Position numbers and translations under genes: made by a program. A stretch of 64,000 nucleotides of DNA, from assembly GCF_937936315.1 (NCBI RefSeq), contig NZ_CALGWU010000039.1:78477-142476 (forward strand). Direction: 5' to 3'. The DNA comes from an uncultured Capnocytophaga sp. (lineage in GTDB: Bacteria; Bacteroidota; Bacteroidia; Flavobacteriales; Flavobacteriaceae). The number at the start of each line of letters is the position of its first letter. Within the stretch, counting starts at the first letter, position 1. A model generated the notes under the pieces. The model searched no databases and was not told the DNA's origin. It saw only the letters and a list, made by a program, of their open reading frames with translations. Shown one piece after another: positions 18,154 through 26,859 of the stretch.

Positions 18154-18162
18154 AATTCTATA

Positions 18163-19308
18163 ATGATGAAAAAAATATTTTTAATACTCAGCTTGCTCTC
18201 AATAGTAGCTTGTAAAGATGAAACTACCGAAAAAATTGCTCACCCCAATATTGACCAAAAGGTGTATTTTGTAGGCAATAAAGCACAAGAGGTATTTGTA
18301 CAGCAATACCAAGAAAACCAATTGCAAAATGTAAAAGCCCGACTTATTTATCCGGCTGAGAAAAACCTTTTTGCAGATCTCCTTACAGGGGATGCGCAAT
18401 ATCTCGCTGATTATAATGAACGCTATGGCGTAAATTATAAATTATTACCTGCTGATAAGTACAATGTTGATGAAATTATAGTCTTTGGTAAAGGTGAAAG
18501 AGAAACTCCTATAAGAATTACTATAAAAAATCTCATTTTCGATGATGATGAAGTGTATGCCCTTCCCTTGCAAATTGTGAATAGAAAAAGCATACAAGCA
18601 ATTGAAGGACAAGAACATTTGCTGTTGGTGATCCGTCCTAACAGATATAGTAAAGTGTTGAAAATGGGCACAACCTCGGTAACTTCTACCGAAATTCTTT
18701 CTTCAAGTAATGTTTTTCAGCAGTGGAGTTTTGAAACTACAGTGTATGTAGAAAGTCTTACAGGTGAAATACCAATTGTGGGACTCAATAAAAATACAGT
18801 AAATCCATTAGAAATAGCGTTTAAAAACGGACAATTACAAGCACAACTGAATGCTGTTACTGCTCTCGAAATTCCTACAACAGCTTTTGCTCCTCAAGTA
18901 AACAAATGGTATGCTCTATCGTTTACTTATGATGGTAACACTTTGCGTGCTTTTGTAAATGGCAAACCTGTTGCTACTCAATTGTTACAAGGAGGAGCTC
19001 TTCAGCTTAGAAATCTATATATAGCAGGTAGTAATCAGCGTTTGAGAGAGCTGCGCTTTTGGCGAAGAGCTCTTACCCAGCAAGAACTTAAAGCTAACCT
19101 ATGGCATACTTTACCTACTAACAAAGACTTACAACTCTATTTGCCTCTCAATGGCAAAAAAATAGATTTTAATACCAAAGTGGTAACCGACGACGAAACA
19201 CAACTTTGGGATTGGTCATCTTATGGAATGCCTACAATCAGTTTGCCTTCAGGAGCTTCTTTTGATAGTGCTACGGGCAATGGTTATAGATTTCCACCAG
19301 AAAATTAA
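18163..19308 (+). CDS. DUF1735 plus LamG-domain surface lipoprotein
   Basis: A 381-residue lipoprotein (lipobox SIVAC, then KDETTEK). The residues after Cys fit the K-(D/E)2 export signal described in Capnocytophaga canimorsus for surface lipoproteins, so it is predicted to face outward. Residues about 25-165 match the DUF1735 type (VYFVGNKAQEVFVQ, YNERYGVNYKLLP, YALPLQIV), and about 170-380 form a LamG/concanavalin-like fold (QQWSFETTVYVES, WYALSFTYDGNTLRAFVNGKPV, ELRFWRRALTQQEL). Together these suggest glycan or glycoprotein binding for the SusC-like receptor directly upstream, possibly in place of SusD. No catalytic motif is seen. Confidence 0.85.
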   Translation: MMKKIFLILSLLSIVACKDETTEKIAHPNIDQKVYFVGNKAQEVFVQQYQENQLQNVKARLIYPAEKNLFADLLTGDAQYLADYNERYGVNYKLLPADKYNVDEIIVFGKGERETPIRITIKNLIFDDDEVYALPLQIVNRKSIQAIEGQEHLLLVIRPNRYSKVLKMGTTSVTSTEILSSSNVFQQWSFETTVYVESLTGEIPIVGLNKNTVNPLEIAFKNGQLQAQLNAVTALEIPTTAFAPQVNKWYALSFTYDGNTLRAFVNGKPVATQLLQGGALQLRNLYIAGSNQRLRELRFWRRALTQQELKANLWHTLPTNKDLQLYLPLNGKKIDFNTKVVTDDETQLWDWSSYGMPTISLPSGASFDSATGNGYRFPPEN

Positions 19309-19314
19309 TAAATA

Positions 19315-19341
19315 AGCAAATTAGCCATTGGCTAATTTGCT
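19315..19341. terminator. Bidirectional terminator overlapping cbpM 3' end
   Basis: Perfect 13-bp inverted repeat (agcaaattagcca at 19315-19327; tggctaatttgct at 19329-19341) with a one-base centre, between convergent genes. It overlaps the last codons of cbpM and belongs to the GCTAATTTGC repeat family found between several genes in the window. Confidence 0.65.
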
Positions 19342-19598
19342 AATTCAAATTTTACCCCTCTGAGTTCTTCAATCTGTTGTAACAAACGATGAATGATTTC
19401 CAATCCTGCCATATTTACTTCAAGGTCATAATGCCAATTTGTAAAGCGTTCAAAAGCAGAAAGTTGGTTGTAATGAAGGTAAGTAGTATTGTTGATAACC
19501 TCCGTTTGTATGAGTCCGCTGGAGGCTAAGTCGTCAAAAAAAGTAATTTCTATATTGTACAAACGAACGATGTCTTCTCTTGATATTCTCTCTTCCAT
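19332..19598 (-). CDS. cbpM: Chaperone modulator CbpM
   Basis: An 88-residue MerR-like small protein. The N-terminal part (ISREDIVRLYNIEITFFDDLASSGLI) resembles the winged-helix of MerR proteins and the C-terminal half is helical (EIIHRLLQQIEEL). CbpM binds the J-domain of CbpA and blocks its action with DnaK. Genetic context confirms it: it begins 2 nt after cbpA. Confidence 0.88.
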   Translation of the reverse strand: MEERISREDIVRLYNIEITFFDDLASSGLIQTEVINNTTYLHYNQLSAFERFTNWHYDLEVNMAGLEIIHRLLQQIEELRGVKFELAN

Positions 19599-19600
19599 AA

Positions 19601-20512
19601 CTATGAATTTTTAAGTTGTTCAAACAATTCTTTTTGTTTCTCAGTAAGATTTTTAGGCAATTGTACTTGGTAAGTAACAAAGAGGTCGCCAAAGCTATCT
19701 TTTTGTTTGTATACGGGGAATCCCTTACCTTTGAGTCGCACTGTAGTACCGTTTTGGGTTTCAGGGGCAACCTTCATTTTTACCTTGCCACTTAGAGTCT
19801 CTATTTGCACCTCTCCACCTAACATAGCGGTATAAAGGTCGATGTTTACAGTTGTTTTTAGGTCGTTGCCATTGCGTTCAAACTGAGCGTCAGGTTCTAT
19901 GTGGAAGGTAATGTACAAATCACCATTAGGACCTCCGTTATAGCCTTCTTGTCCGTGACCTTTGAGTTTGATTTGCAAACCTTCATATACTCCTGCTGGT
20001 ACAGTTATACGTATGTTCTTGCCGTTCACCGTGAAGGTGCGTTGTTGGGTAGTAGCTACTTCTCGTAATGGGAGAGACATATCGGCATAAAGGTCTTGCC
20101 CTTTAAATTTACCTGAAGCACTGCTATAGCCTCTACCAAAACCACCTGTACGTCCTCCAAACATATCTCTAAAGAAATCGGAGTAATCCTCATTTGAATA
20201 GTTGCCTTCACCAAAACCTTCAAATCCTCCAAAACCGCCAAAACCACCACCTCGAGCATATTGCTGTTGTTGGGTTTTTTCATACTCCTCACCATGTTGC
20301 CAATGTTCACCGTACTTGTCATATTTAACACGGTTTTCAGGATTGCTGAGTACTTCGTTAGCCTCGTTAATTTCTTTAAATTTTTGCTCTGCTGTCTTGT
20401 CGTTGGGGTTCATATCAGGGTGATATTTTCGTGCCAATTTGCGGTAGGCTTTCTTTATATCATCTTGAGTAGCAGTTTTTTCTACTCCCAGTGTTTTATA
20501 GTAATCAATCAT
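19601..20512 (-). CDS. cbpA: DnaJ-like co-chaperone CbpA
   Basis: Start ATG 20512 (MIDYYKTLGV), about 303 residues; an open frame continues upstream but lacks similarity and crosses the promoter. J-domain at 1-70 with the HPD motif at about 32-34 (KYHPDMNP), a Gly/Phe-rich linker (GGGFGGFGGFEGFGEG), then the DnaJ C-terminal substrate-binding domains. The zinc-finger domain of true DnaJ is absent, which with the adjacent cbpM marks it as CbpA. It would stimulate DnaK ATPase. Confidence 0.92.
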   Translation of the reverse strand: MIDYYKTLGVEKTATQDDIKKAYRKLARKYHPDMNPNDKTAEQKFKEINEANEVLSNPENRVKYDKYGEHWQHGEEYEKTQQQQYARGGGFGGFGGFEGFGEGNYSNEDYSDFFRDMFGGRTGGFGRGYSSASGKFKGQDLYADMSLPLREVATTQQRTFTVNGKNIRITVPAGVYEGLQIKLKGHGQEGYNGGPNGDLYITFHIEPDAQFERNGNDLKTTVNIDLYTAMLGGEVQIETLSGKVKMKVAPETQNGTTVRLKGKGFPVYKQKDSFGDLFVTYQVQLPKNLTEKQKELFEQLKNS

Positions 20513-20533
20513 ATTTACTAAAATTAAAGTACG

Positions 20534-20541
20534 CAAAAGTA
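20534..20541 (-). promoter_or_regulatory. -7 box of cbpA
   Basis: Minus strand TACTTTTG (20541-20534), 21 nt before the cbpA start. A run of A residues (minus strand) lies upstream and no clear -33 TTTG is seen at the expected distance. Confidence 0.55.
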
Positions 20542-20585
20542 ATACTTTTTTTTTTATTTGTGATACGTAGTTTCCAATTATTTTG

Positions 20586-20593
20586 TAATTTTG
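20586..20593 (+). promoter_or_regulatory. -7 box of the O-acetylation trio
   Basis: TAATTTTG (20586-20593) fits TAnnTTTG; a TTTG lies at 20557-20560, 25 nt upstream, longer than the usual spacer. It is 28 nt before GTG 20622. Confidence 0.5.
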
Positions 20594-20621
20594 CCCCCTG
20601 AAGAAAACTAAGTACCATTTT

Positions 20622-22193
20622 GTGAACACATCATATTTTAAACAATCGTTTTTTATTGTTTTGCTGGCTACCCTCATCTTTATAGGTTTTAAGGAGTTTT
20701 TGCCAGCACGCATATTTCCTGAAGCCAAAGCTATGGATAATGTAGTGGTAGATAGCTTGATGTTAGAAGCTATATCAGGTAAGGAAATTGATAAAGTGCT
20801 CAGTCAGGCAAATGATTCAATGGCTACTACTAAGAGATTGAAAAAATCCGATGAATATCTCTTTGCTTTTTTTAAGAAGTTACACGAACTCGAAACTACA
20901 AAAAAAGGAAAGATAAGAATAGGCTACTACGGCGATTCTATGACCGATGGTGACTTAATTGTACAGGATTTAAGAGCTCTCTTTCAAGATGCTTTTGGCG
21001 GACAAGGAATTGGATTTTTGCCTATTACTTCCGAGTCGGCTAAGTCTCGAGGAAGTGTATGGCACACTTATTCTAATACTTGGAAAACACAATCGTATGT
21101 AAATGTAAAACGCCCTAAACGTCCATTTGGGGTGTGTGGGCAAGTGTTCTTTACTCAAGGAAATGGCACTTGGGTTCAGTACAAATCATCTAACCAAAAA
21201 CATATCAATCAACTGTATGCCCCCGTGCTATATTATGGTTCATCAGGCAATAAGGAAGCAAAAGTAGAAATTATATATAACGATACAGTAAAAGTAGTAA
21301 AACCTTTGTCAACTAATAAGTTACTGAATACTCTGTCTCTTACTGAAGGTCATAATACTAAGTCTGTACGTATCAATTTTATCAAATCTGATAGTATTCC
21401 TATCTATGGAGTGAGTTCAGGAGAACGACAAGGTGTATACGTTGATAACTTTTCAAGTCGTGGTAATTCAGGTTTGCCAATCTCTCTTTTCAATGTAGAT
21501 TTGATGAACCGATTTGATGATGCTCTTGGCGGATATGACCTCATTGTGTTGCATTTCGGTGCTAATGTCCTAAACTATGGTACTTTGGATTATTCTTGGT
21601 ATGAAAGAGGAATGACCAAAGTAGTAAACCAAATACGCGCTTGTTTCCCTAATACCTCTATTCTTATCGTCTCAACTGCTGATAAATCAACTAAGGTGAA
21701 TATGGAAATGCAAACTGATAAAGCTGTAGTGCCTTTGGCAAATGCCCAACACAAATACGCACGCAATACTCATTCTGGTTTTATCAATTTGTACGAATTG
21801 ATGGGAGGAAAAGGTTCTATGAAACAATGGGTAGAAGCAAATCCATCTCTTGCAAGCAAGGATTACACTCACTTCAATGCACGAGGTGCTAAAAAGGTTG
21901 CTCATTTGTTGTATAATAAATTGATGGAAGAATACGAACATTACAAAGACCCTCATAATACCCAAAAAGCTGATGCTTTTGGTGAAAAAATAAAAGAAAT
22001 ACAAGAAGTACATCCTACTACAGTTACAGCTACTACTGCTACTGCAGCTACAACTACACGTACAGAACAGCCTACACCACCAGTGAGACAACCAGCAGCA
22101 GAACCTGTACACCCCGTACAACAAACACCAGTATCACAACGTATTCCTAAAGATACTATGAAGCCAAAAAAAACAGATTTGTACGAATTGTAA
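20622..22193 (+). CDS. SGNH/GDSL-family hydrolase or acyltransferase, exported
   Basis: About 523 residues from GTG 20622 with an N-terminal membrane anchor or signal (residues about 8-25). SGNH blocks: GYYGDSMTDGD with the nucleophile Ser near 106, LIVLHFGANVLNYG (block III Asn), and DYTHFN (catalytic Asp-His) near 425. A beta-rich insert lies between blocks I and III. The C-terminal about 60 residues are Thr/Pro/Gln-rich, probably an extended linker. It is followed by a related SGNH gene and an MBOAT gene, the arrangement of PatA/PatB- or AlgI/AlgX-like envelope O-acetylation systems, so it may transfer or remove acetyl groups on a cell-envelope polysaccharide. Function inferred. Confidence 0.82.
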   Translation: MNTSYFKQSFFIVLLATLIFIGFKEFLPARIFPEAKAMDNVVVDSLMLEAISGKEIDKVLSQANDSMATTKRLKKSDEYLFAFFKKLHELETTKKGKIRIGYYGDSMTDGDLIVQDLRALFQDAFGGQGIGFLPITSESAKSRGSVWHTYSNTWKTQSYVNVKRPKRPFGVCGQVFFTQGNGTWVQYKSSNQKHINQLYAPVLYYGSSGNKEAKVEIIYNDTVKVVKPLSTNKLLNTLSLTEGHNTKSVRINFIKSDSIPIYGVSSGERQGVYVDNFSSRGNSGLPISLFNVDLMNRFDDALGGYDLIVLHFGANVLNYGTLDYSWYERGMTKVVNQIRACFPNTSILIVSTADKSTKVNMEMQTDKAVVPLANAQHKYARNTHSGFINLYELMGGKGSMKQWVEANPSLASKDYTHFNARGAKKVAHLLYNKLMEEYEHYKDPHNTQKADAFGEKIKEIQEVHPTTVTATTATAATTTRTEQPTPPVRQPAAEPVHPVQQTPVSQRIPKDTMKPKKTDLYEL

Positions 22194-22234
22194 TACTAAA
22201 AACACTAATAACACACTAAAGAGGTATAATTATA

Positions 22235-23740
22235 ATGAAAAAGAAACGCTTGGTAAAGAAAATCATAATGGGGAGCTGCCTGCTTTTTGGTGTAGTACAC
22301 TACTTGAAAGCTAACTACGCCTCAGCGGAAAATTTTTCTCCCCCTTTGGCAGGCAAAGATACCCTTGCAGTTTATGCCAAAAATGAAGCTCCGAAAGAGT
22401 ACAATAATATGTACAACACTTCGGCGCTAAACCCGTTTTTTGAAAAGTTAGCCACCTTAGAAAAATCTAAAGATCGCAAACTGAATATCGTACACATAGG
22501 CGACTCACACATCCAAGCTGATGTAATGCCCAATGTGATGAGACAGCGTTTGCAAGAAAGTTTTGGCAATGCAGGTTTAGGCTTGGTTTTTCCTTACTCT
22601 CTAGTCCGTACTAACGGCGGGCGCAATGTAAGTTTTACTTCTAATATCTCTTGGGAAGTTCAAAAAAATACTTCTTCACCTCTCGCAGGAATCACGGGTT
22701 ACGCTCTTTCTACTAATAAGAAAGATTTCGTGATAGAACTGAACCTAAAAAATAAAGATTACGCTTTTAATACCCTTAAAATTATTACCCCTAAAAACCA
22801 ACGTCAATTTGAGTTGGCAACCAATGTAGGGAAGGTAACTGCTCCTTTAAAACCTTCAGCTCCTAAGATGATTTCACATAAGGTAACCCAAGGAGAAACG
22901 CTTTATGCAATTGCTAAAAAATATCACACTACAGTAGCTTTATTGCAGAAAAACAACCATTTGAGAGGTAGTAACATCCGTATAGGGCAAGTATTACATA
23001 TCGCTTCTACAAAAGGAATAGCAGGTGCTGTACCCGCTTCTACTCCTGCAACTAAAGTGGATATGAGCAATGCGACTATCCTCAAAGCTAATTCACTTTA
23101 TAACTACTATGCTTATGAAAATTTAAATGTTTCTGATAAAATATACTTAACCCCTAATACCGAAAGCAGTTCATATACGCTTAATGGTATAGTACTTGAA
23201 AATGACCAAAAAGGAATTATTTATCACACTATAGGTGTGAATGGAGCACATTTTTCTGATTACAACAAATCTGAATTGTTCTTTGAACAAATAAGTGCTC
23301 TCGAACCCGATTTGATAGTGATTTCCTTGGGGACTAATGAGGCTTATGGTAGACTTGCTCCTGAAAGATACGATGCCGAGGTGATGAAGTTTATCAACAC
23401 TATACGCACTCAGTATGGCAACTGCCCCATTATACTCACTACTCCTCCTCCTTTTTTGTATAGAAAAAAAAGTACCACTTCATTGTGTGTAGAATACGCT
23501 GATACATTGATAGACAACGCTGTAAAGGATGACTATAGTGTGTTCGACCTCTATCGTGCCTTAGGGGGTAATGAAGCAATGAGTAGATTTATTCAACAAA
23601 ACCTTATCGCAGGTGATCGCGTACATTATACCAGAGATGGTTATTTAGAACAAGGTGCGCTTTTCTTCGATGCTCTTATGAGTAATTACCTAAACTACAA
23701 AAAACAATCTAAACACTCTTTTAAATCCATTTTAAATTGA
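22235..23740 (+). CDS. SGNH-family protein with internal LysM domain
   Basis: A 501-residue exported protein (basic N-terminus, membrane segment about 8-26). Catalytic blocks are IVHIGDSHIQAD (Ser near 91), ISLGTNEAYGR (near 363-373) and GDRVHYTRDG (Asp-His near 460). Between blocks I and III, at about residues 212-258, sits one LysM repeat (HKVTQGETLYAIAKKYHTT then IRIGQVLHI), which binds peptidoglycan or chitin-type GlcNAc. This suggests peptidoglycan as the acceptor or substrate of the trio. The gene ends by overlapping the MBOAT start (TTGA). Confidence 0.85.
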   Translation: MKKKRLVKKIIMGSCLLFGVVHYLKANYASAENFSPPLAGKDTLAVYAKNEAPKEYNNMYNTSALNPFFEKLATLEKSKDRKLNIVHIGDSHIQADVMPNVMRQRLQESFGNAGLGLVFPYSLVRTNGGRNVSFTSNISWEVQKNTSSPLAGITGYALSTNKKDFVIELNLKNKDYAFNTLKIITPKNQRQFELATNVGKVTAPLKPSAPKMISHKVTQGETLYAIAKKYHTTVALLQKNNHLRGSNIRIGQVLHIASTKGIAGAVPASTPATKVDMSNATILKANSLYNYYAYENLNVSDKIYLTPNTESSSYTLNGIVLENDQKGIIYHTIGVNGAHFSDYNKSELFFEQISALEPDLIVISLGTNEAYGRLAPERYDAEVMKFINTIRTQYGNCPIILTTPPPFLYRKKSTTSLCVEYADTLIDNAVKDDYSVFDLYRALGGNEAMSRFIQQNLIAGDRVHYTRDGYLEQGALFFDALMSNYLNYKKQSKHSFKSILN

Positions 23741-25425
23741 ATACAGCAACATTAGCCCAATGGTTTACCGATAATTTTAGCTTCACAACTGAACAAGTAA
23801 AACAATGGTTTACCTATAACCCCAATCACCCTCTACTATTTAATAGCAGTTTGTTTTTGGGGCTATTTTTGGTGTTTTATTTAGTGTACATTTTCACTAA
23901 AAAACACGTCCATTTCCGTACGGTATATGTTACCTTATTTTCACTGTTTTTTTATTACAAAGCAGGGGGTAATTACTTTGTACTACTAATACTCTCTTCC
24001 GTATTAGACTATTTTTTTGCTGGACAGATTTACAAAACCCAAAAACCTGCTGCGCGAAAATTCTTCTTGGCGGTGAGTATGATAACCAATCTGGGGATAT
24101 TGTTCTATTTTAAATATACAAACTTCCTTATCGATAGTTTTAACGCTATTTTCCAAAGCAATTTTGCGCTGATGGATATCATATTGCCAGTAGGGATCTC
24201 GTTCTATACTTTCCAAACGATGAGTTACACGATTGATGTATATCGCCGTGAAATAGAACCAGCTAAGAGTTTTTTAGACTTCGCTTTCTTTGTGTGTTTC
24301 TTCCCTCAGTTGGTAGCAGGACCTATTGTAAGAGCAAAAGATTTTATTCCACAAATATACAAAAAGCTCACTCTCACTAAAGAAGAAACCTCATTGGCTC
24401 TTTTCCTTATCATAGGAGGATTACTCAAAAAGGCTGTGATTTCCGATTATATTTCACTAAACTTCGTAGATAGGGTTTTCGAGGCTCCCAATAGTTATAC
24501 TCCTTTTGAAAACTTAATGGCAGTCTACGGTTATTCGTTACAAATTTATTGTGATTTTTCAGGTTATTCCGATATGGCGATAGGGTTAGCCCTATTGATG
24601 GGCTTTACGTTGCCTATAAACTTCCGTACGCCTTACCAATCTAAAAATATTACCGAATTTTGGCGACGTTGGCATATCTCACTTTCAACGTGGTTGAAAG
24701 ACTATTTGTATTTCTCGGTAGGAGGGAACAGACGAGGTACTTTCTGGGGCTACTTTTTCCCTACTTTATTTTTTGGAGCTACACTATTTTGGGCAGTAAA
24801 AATGTACAACACTACTCCTATACCGCTTTATATTGTAGCAGGGGCGATAATAGTATTTGTATTAGCTATTCTAATAGCCAAAGATAGAAAAAAATCAGTG
24901 CGTAGCCATTTCAACCAAATGACAACGATGCTCTTAGGAGGATTATGGCACGGGGCTAATTTGCGTTTTATCATTTGGGGAGCTCTTCACGGACTTGCCT
25001 TAGCTGTGCATAAAACTTTTATGGACTTTTTCCCTGCTAAAAAAGAAGATGAGAAGAAAGGTTTCTTCAGTAGTACTGCCAATGTGATATTTGTGATAAT
25101 TACCTTTCACTTTGTGGCTTTCTGTTGGATATTTTTCAGAGCAAAAGACTTTGATATTGCCCTTACAGTGATGAATAATATTGCAGAACTACAATTCGAT
25201 TGGCACAAATGGCAAACTATTATTCAGGGGTATAGAAATGTATTCCTACTAATGGCAATAGGCTTTGTATGGCATTTCTTCCCTCAAAATATGAACGATC
25301 AACTGAAGAATTTCTTTGGTAGTATGCCTATACTTTTCAAAGCAGTGATAGTGGCACTCACTTTCTGGGTAGTATATGCTACTGCCTCCAGTGGGGCACA
25401 ACCTTTTATATACTTCCAGTTTTAA
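23737..25425 (+). CDS. MBOAT-family membrane O-acyltransferase
   Basis: About 562 residues from TTG 23737, which overlaps the previous stop. Many membrane helices, and the MBOAT signature: PQLVAGPIVRAKDF, IYCDFSGYSDMAIGLA, FWRRWHISLSTWLKDYLYF, and LGGLWHGANLRFIIWGALHG with the catalytic His near residue 403. Closest functional types are AlgI, DltB and PatA, which pass acyl groups from the cytoplasm across the membrane to a periplasmic acyltransferase. With two SGNH partners upstream this makes a complete three-part O-acetylation set. No ATG is available near the start. Confidence 0.92.
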   Translation: MNTATLAQWFTDNFSFTTEQVKQWFTYNPNHPLLFNSSLFLGLFLVFYLVYIFTKKHVHFRTVYVTLFSLFFYYKAGGNYFVLLILSSVLDYFFAGQIYKTQKPAARKFFLAVSMITNLGILFYFKYTNFLIDSFNAIFQSNFALMDIILPVGISFYTFQTMSYTIDVYRREIEPAKSFLDFAFFVCFFPQLVAGPIVRAKDFIPQIYKKLTLTKEETSLALFLIIGGLLKKAVISDYISLNFVDRVFEAPNSYTPFENLMAVYGYSLQIYCDFSGYSDMAIGLALLMGFTLPINFRTPYQSKNITEFWRRWHISLSTWLKDYLYFSVGGNRRGTFWGYFFPTLFFGATLFWAVKMYNTTPIPLYIVAGAIIVFVLAILIAKDRKKSVRSHFNQMTTMLLGGLWHGANLRFIIWGALHGLALAVHKTFMDFFPAKKEDEKKGFFSSTANVIFVIITFHFVAFCWIFFRAKDFDIALTVMNNIAELQFDWHKWQTIIQGYRNVFLLMAIGFVWHFFPQNMNDQLKNFFGSMPILFKAVIVALTFWVVYATASSGAQPFIYFQF

Positions 25426-25436
25426 GAATAAGAAAT

Positions 25437-25473
25437 AAAAAAGGCTTCGCTAACTCATAGCAAAGCCTTTTTT
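25437..25473. terminator. Bidirectional terminator, MBOAT / M16 gene
   Basis: Stem aaaaaaggcttcgct (25437-25451) with agcaaagcctttttt (25459-25473), 14 Watson-Crick pairs and one wobble, 7-nt loop, T-rich tails on both strands. It separates two convergent genes. Confidence 0.88.
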
Positions 25474-25478
25474 ACTTT

Positions 25479-26849
25479 TCACTTTTCATTTCCATAGCTA
25501 TCAAACTCCTTCATAGGAATTTTCTTTCCATCAAAGTTGATGTTTTTAAGTTCATCAGCTATGTCACTACCTTTGCCTACGATGATGATTCTGAAGTTTT
25601 TTAATAGAAAATAACTATTAGCAACTCGTTGTACATCTTCTTTAGTTACTGCATTAATCTTGGCGATATAGTTCTTGTAAAAATCTTCAGGTAGGTTGCG
25701 CACTTTTATATTGATGGCGTAATTAGCAATCGTCTGTGGGCGTTCAGTAGCTAATACAAACTGACCTAAATACTGTGCTTTGGCTTGTGCTAACTTCTCT
25801 TCACTCACTATAGTAGTTTGTATGCGTTTTACTTCTTTGAGTATCTCGCTAATAGCAGGTGCTGTTACGGCGTTGCCTACTTTGGTTTTGATGCTGAAAC
25901 TACCTTTTGTCCATTTATCGGTTTTGAAAGTAGAAAAAGCTCCGTAAGTATAGCCGTGTTCTTCGCGCAAATTCATATTGATATAACTACTAAAATCTCC
26001 ACCTAAAATACTATTGGCTACTAATAGTGGAAAGTAATCAGGGTGCGACATCTTGAGGTCGATGAGGTTTGTGACTTGTATTTCCGATTGTACTGCGCTG
26101 GGCAAATCTATAAAGTTAATTTGCGTTTCACTCACATTCTCAGGGATATATAAATTAGGAGTTTCTTCTGAATAAGGTTGCCAATCAGCGAAATGTTCGT
26201 TTACTAAAGTAATTACTTCTTCGGGGTTTACATCACCCGTAACTACTAAATAGGCATTGTTAGGCACAAAACGCTTGCGGTAATAGTTGGTTACATCGTC
26301 TAAGGTGAGGGCAGCAATCTGGGCTTCAGTAATGTATTCGCCGTAAGGGTGAGCCGTAGTGTAGCGCAAGGTTTGCCGTACGCGTTTCATAATCACCTCA
26401 GCATTGCTTTCGTTAGCACGGATACTTTGGATAATGCGTGCTTTTTCTTTTTCCATATCCTCCTCAGTGAAGTTAGGGTGCAGGGCTGCATCGGCAATGA
26501 GCGCTAATACTCGCGGGAAATATTTAGAGAGTACTTGAGCGTATGCACCATTAGGAGCGATAGAGAGTGTTGCAGCGAGATAGTCTATTTCCTCGTTAAA
26601 ATCGTCTTTATTGATAGAGGTAGAGCCATTGCCCGCCATTAGTGAAATAAGGTCGGAAATTCCCTTTTTTTCTTTTTCTAATTCTGGACATTCGTCTAAA
26701 GAGAGTCGGATGCCTACTTGAGGAAGTTGGTGGTTTTCTACTATCAATAATGTGAGTCCGTTCGGAAAACTATGTGTAATAGGAGTTCCTAAATTGATGA
26801 TAGGAGCAGCTCCTGAAGGAGGTTGTATAGAGCGGTCTATATGTGTCAT
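25479..26849 (-). CDS. M16 peptidase-like protein lacking the zinc motif
   Basis: A 456-residue protein with the M16 two-domain fold (FPNGLTLLIVENHQLPQVGIRL at the start; NNAYLVVTGDVNPEEVI in the middle; GYTYGAFSTFKTDKW near 315, which resembles the R/Y substrate-contact region). The HxxEH zinc motif expected near residue 75 is missing (GISDLISLMAGNGSTS instead). It follows the catalytic partner by 10 nt, as in mitochondrial processing peptidase and bacterial M16B pairs where one subunit is catalytic and the other binds substrate. No signal peptide is visible. Likely a cytosolic or periplasmic heterodimer. Confidence 0.9.
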   Translation of the reverse strand: MTHIDRSIQPPSGAAPIINLGTPITHSFPNGLTLLIVENHQLPQVGIRLSLDECPELEKEKKGISDLISLMAGNGSTSINKDDFNEEIDYLAATLSIAPNGAYAQVLSKYFPRVLALIADAALHPNFTEEDMEKEKARIIQSIRANESNAEVIMKRVRQTLRYTTAHPYGEYITEAQIAALTLDDVTNYYRKRFVPNNAYLVVTGDVNPEEVITLVNEHFADWQPYSEETPNLYIPENVSETQINFIDLPSAVQSEIQVTNLIDLKMSHPDYFPLLVANSILGGDFSSYINMNLREEHGYTYGAFSTFKTDKWTKGSFSIKTKVGNAVTAPAISEILKEVKRIQTTIVSEEKLAQAKAQYLGQFVLATERPQTIANYAINIKVRNLPEDFYKNYIAKINAVTKEDVQRVANSYFLLKNFRIIIVGKGSDIADELKNINFDGKKIPMKEFDSYGNEK

Positions 26850-26859
26850 TTTTGTTTAC

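Noticed and set aside
20513..20728. 72-residue N-terminal extension of CbpA
   Set aside because: It crosses the -7 box at 20534-20541 and overlaps the divergent SGNH gene; the J-domain starts right at ATG 20512.
21687..22124. Cys-rich minus-strand frame opposite the SGNH gene
   Set aside because: It arises from the Thr/Ala-coding repeats of the real plus-strand gene read backward; no start signal or conservation features.
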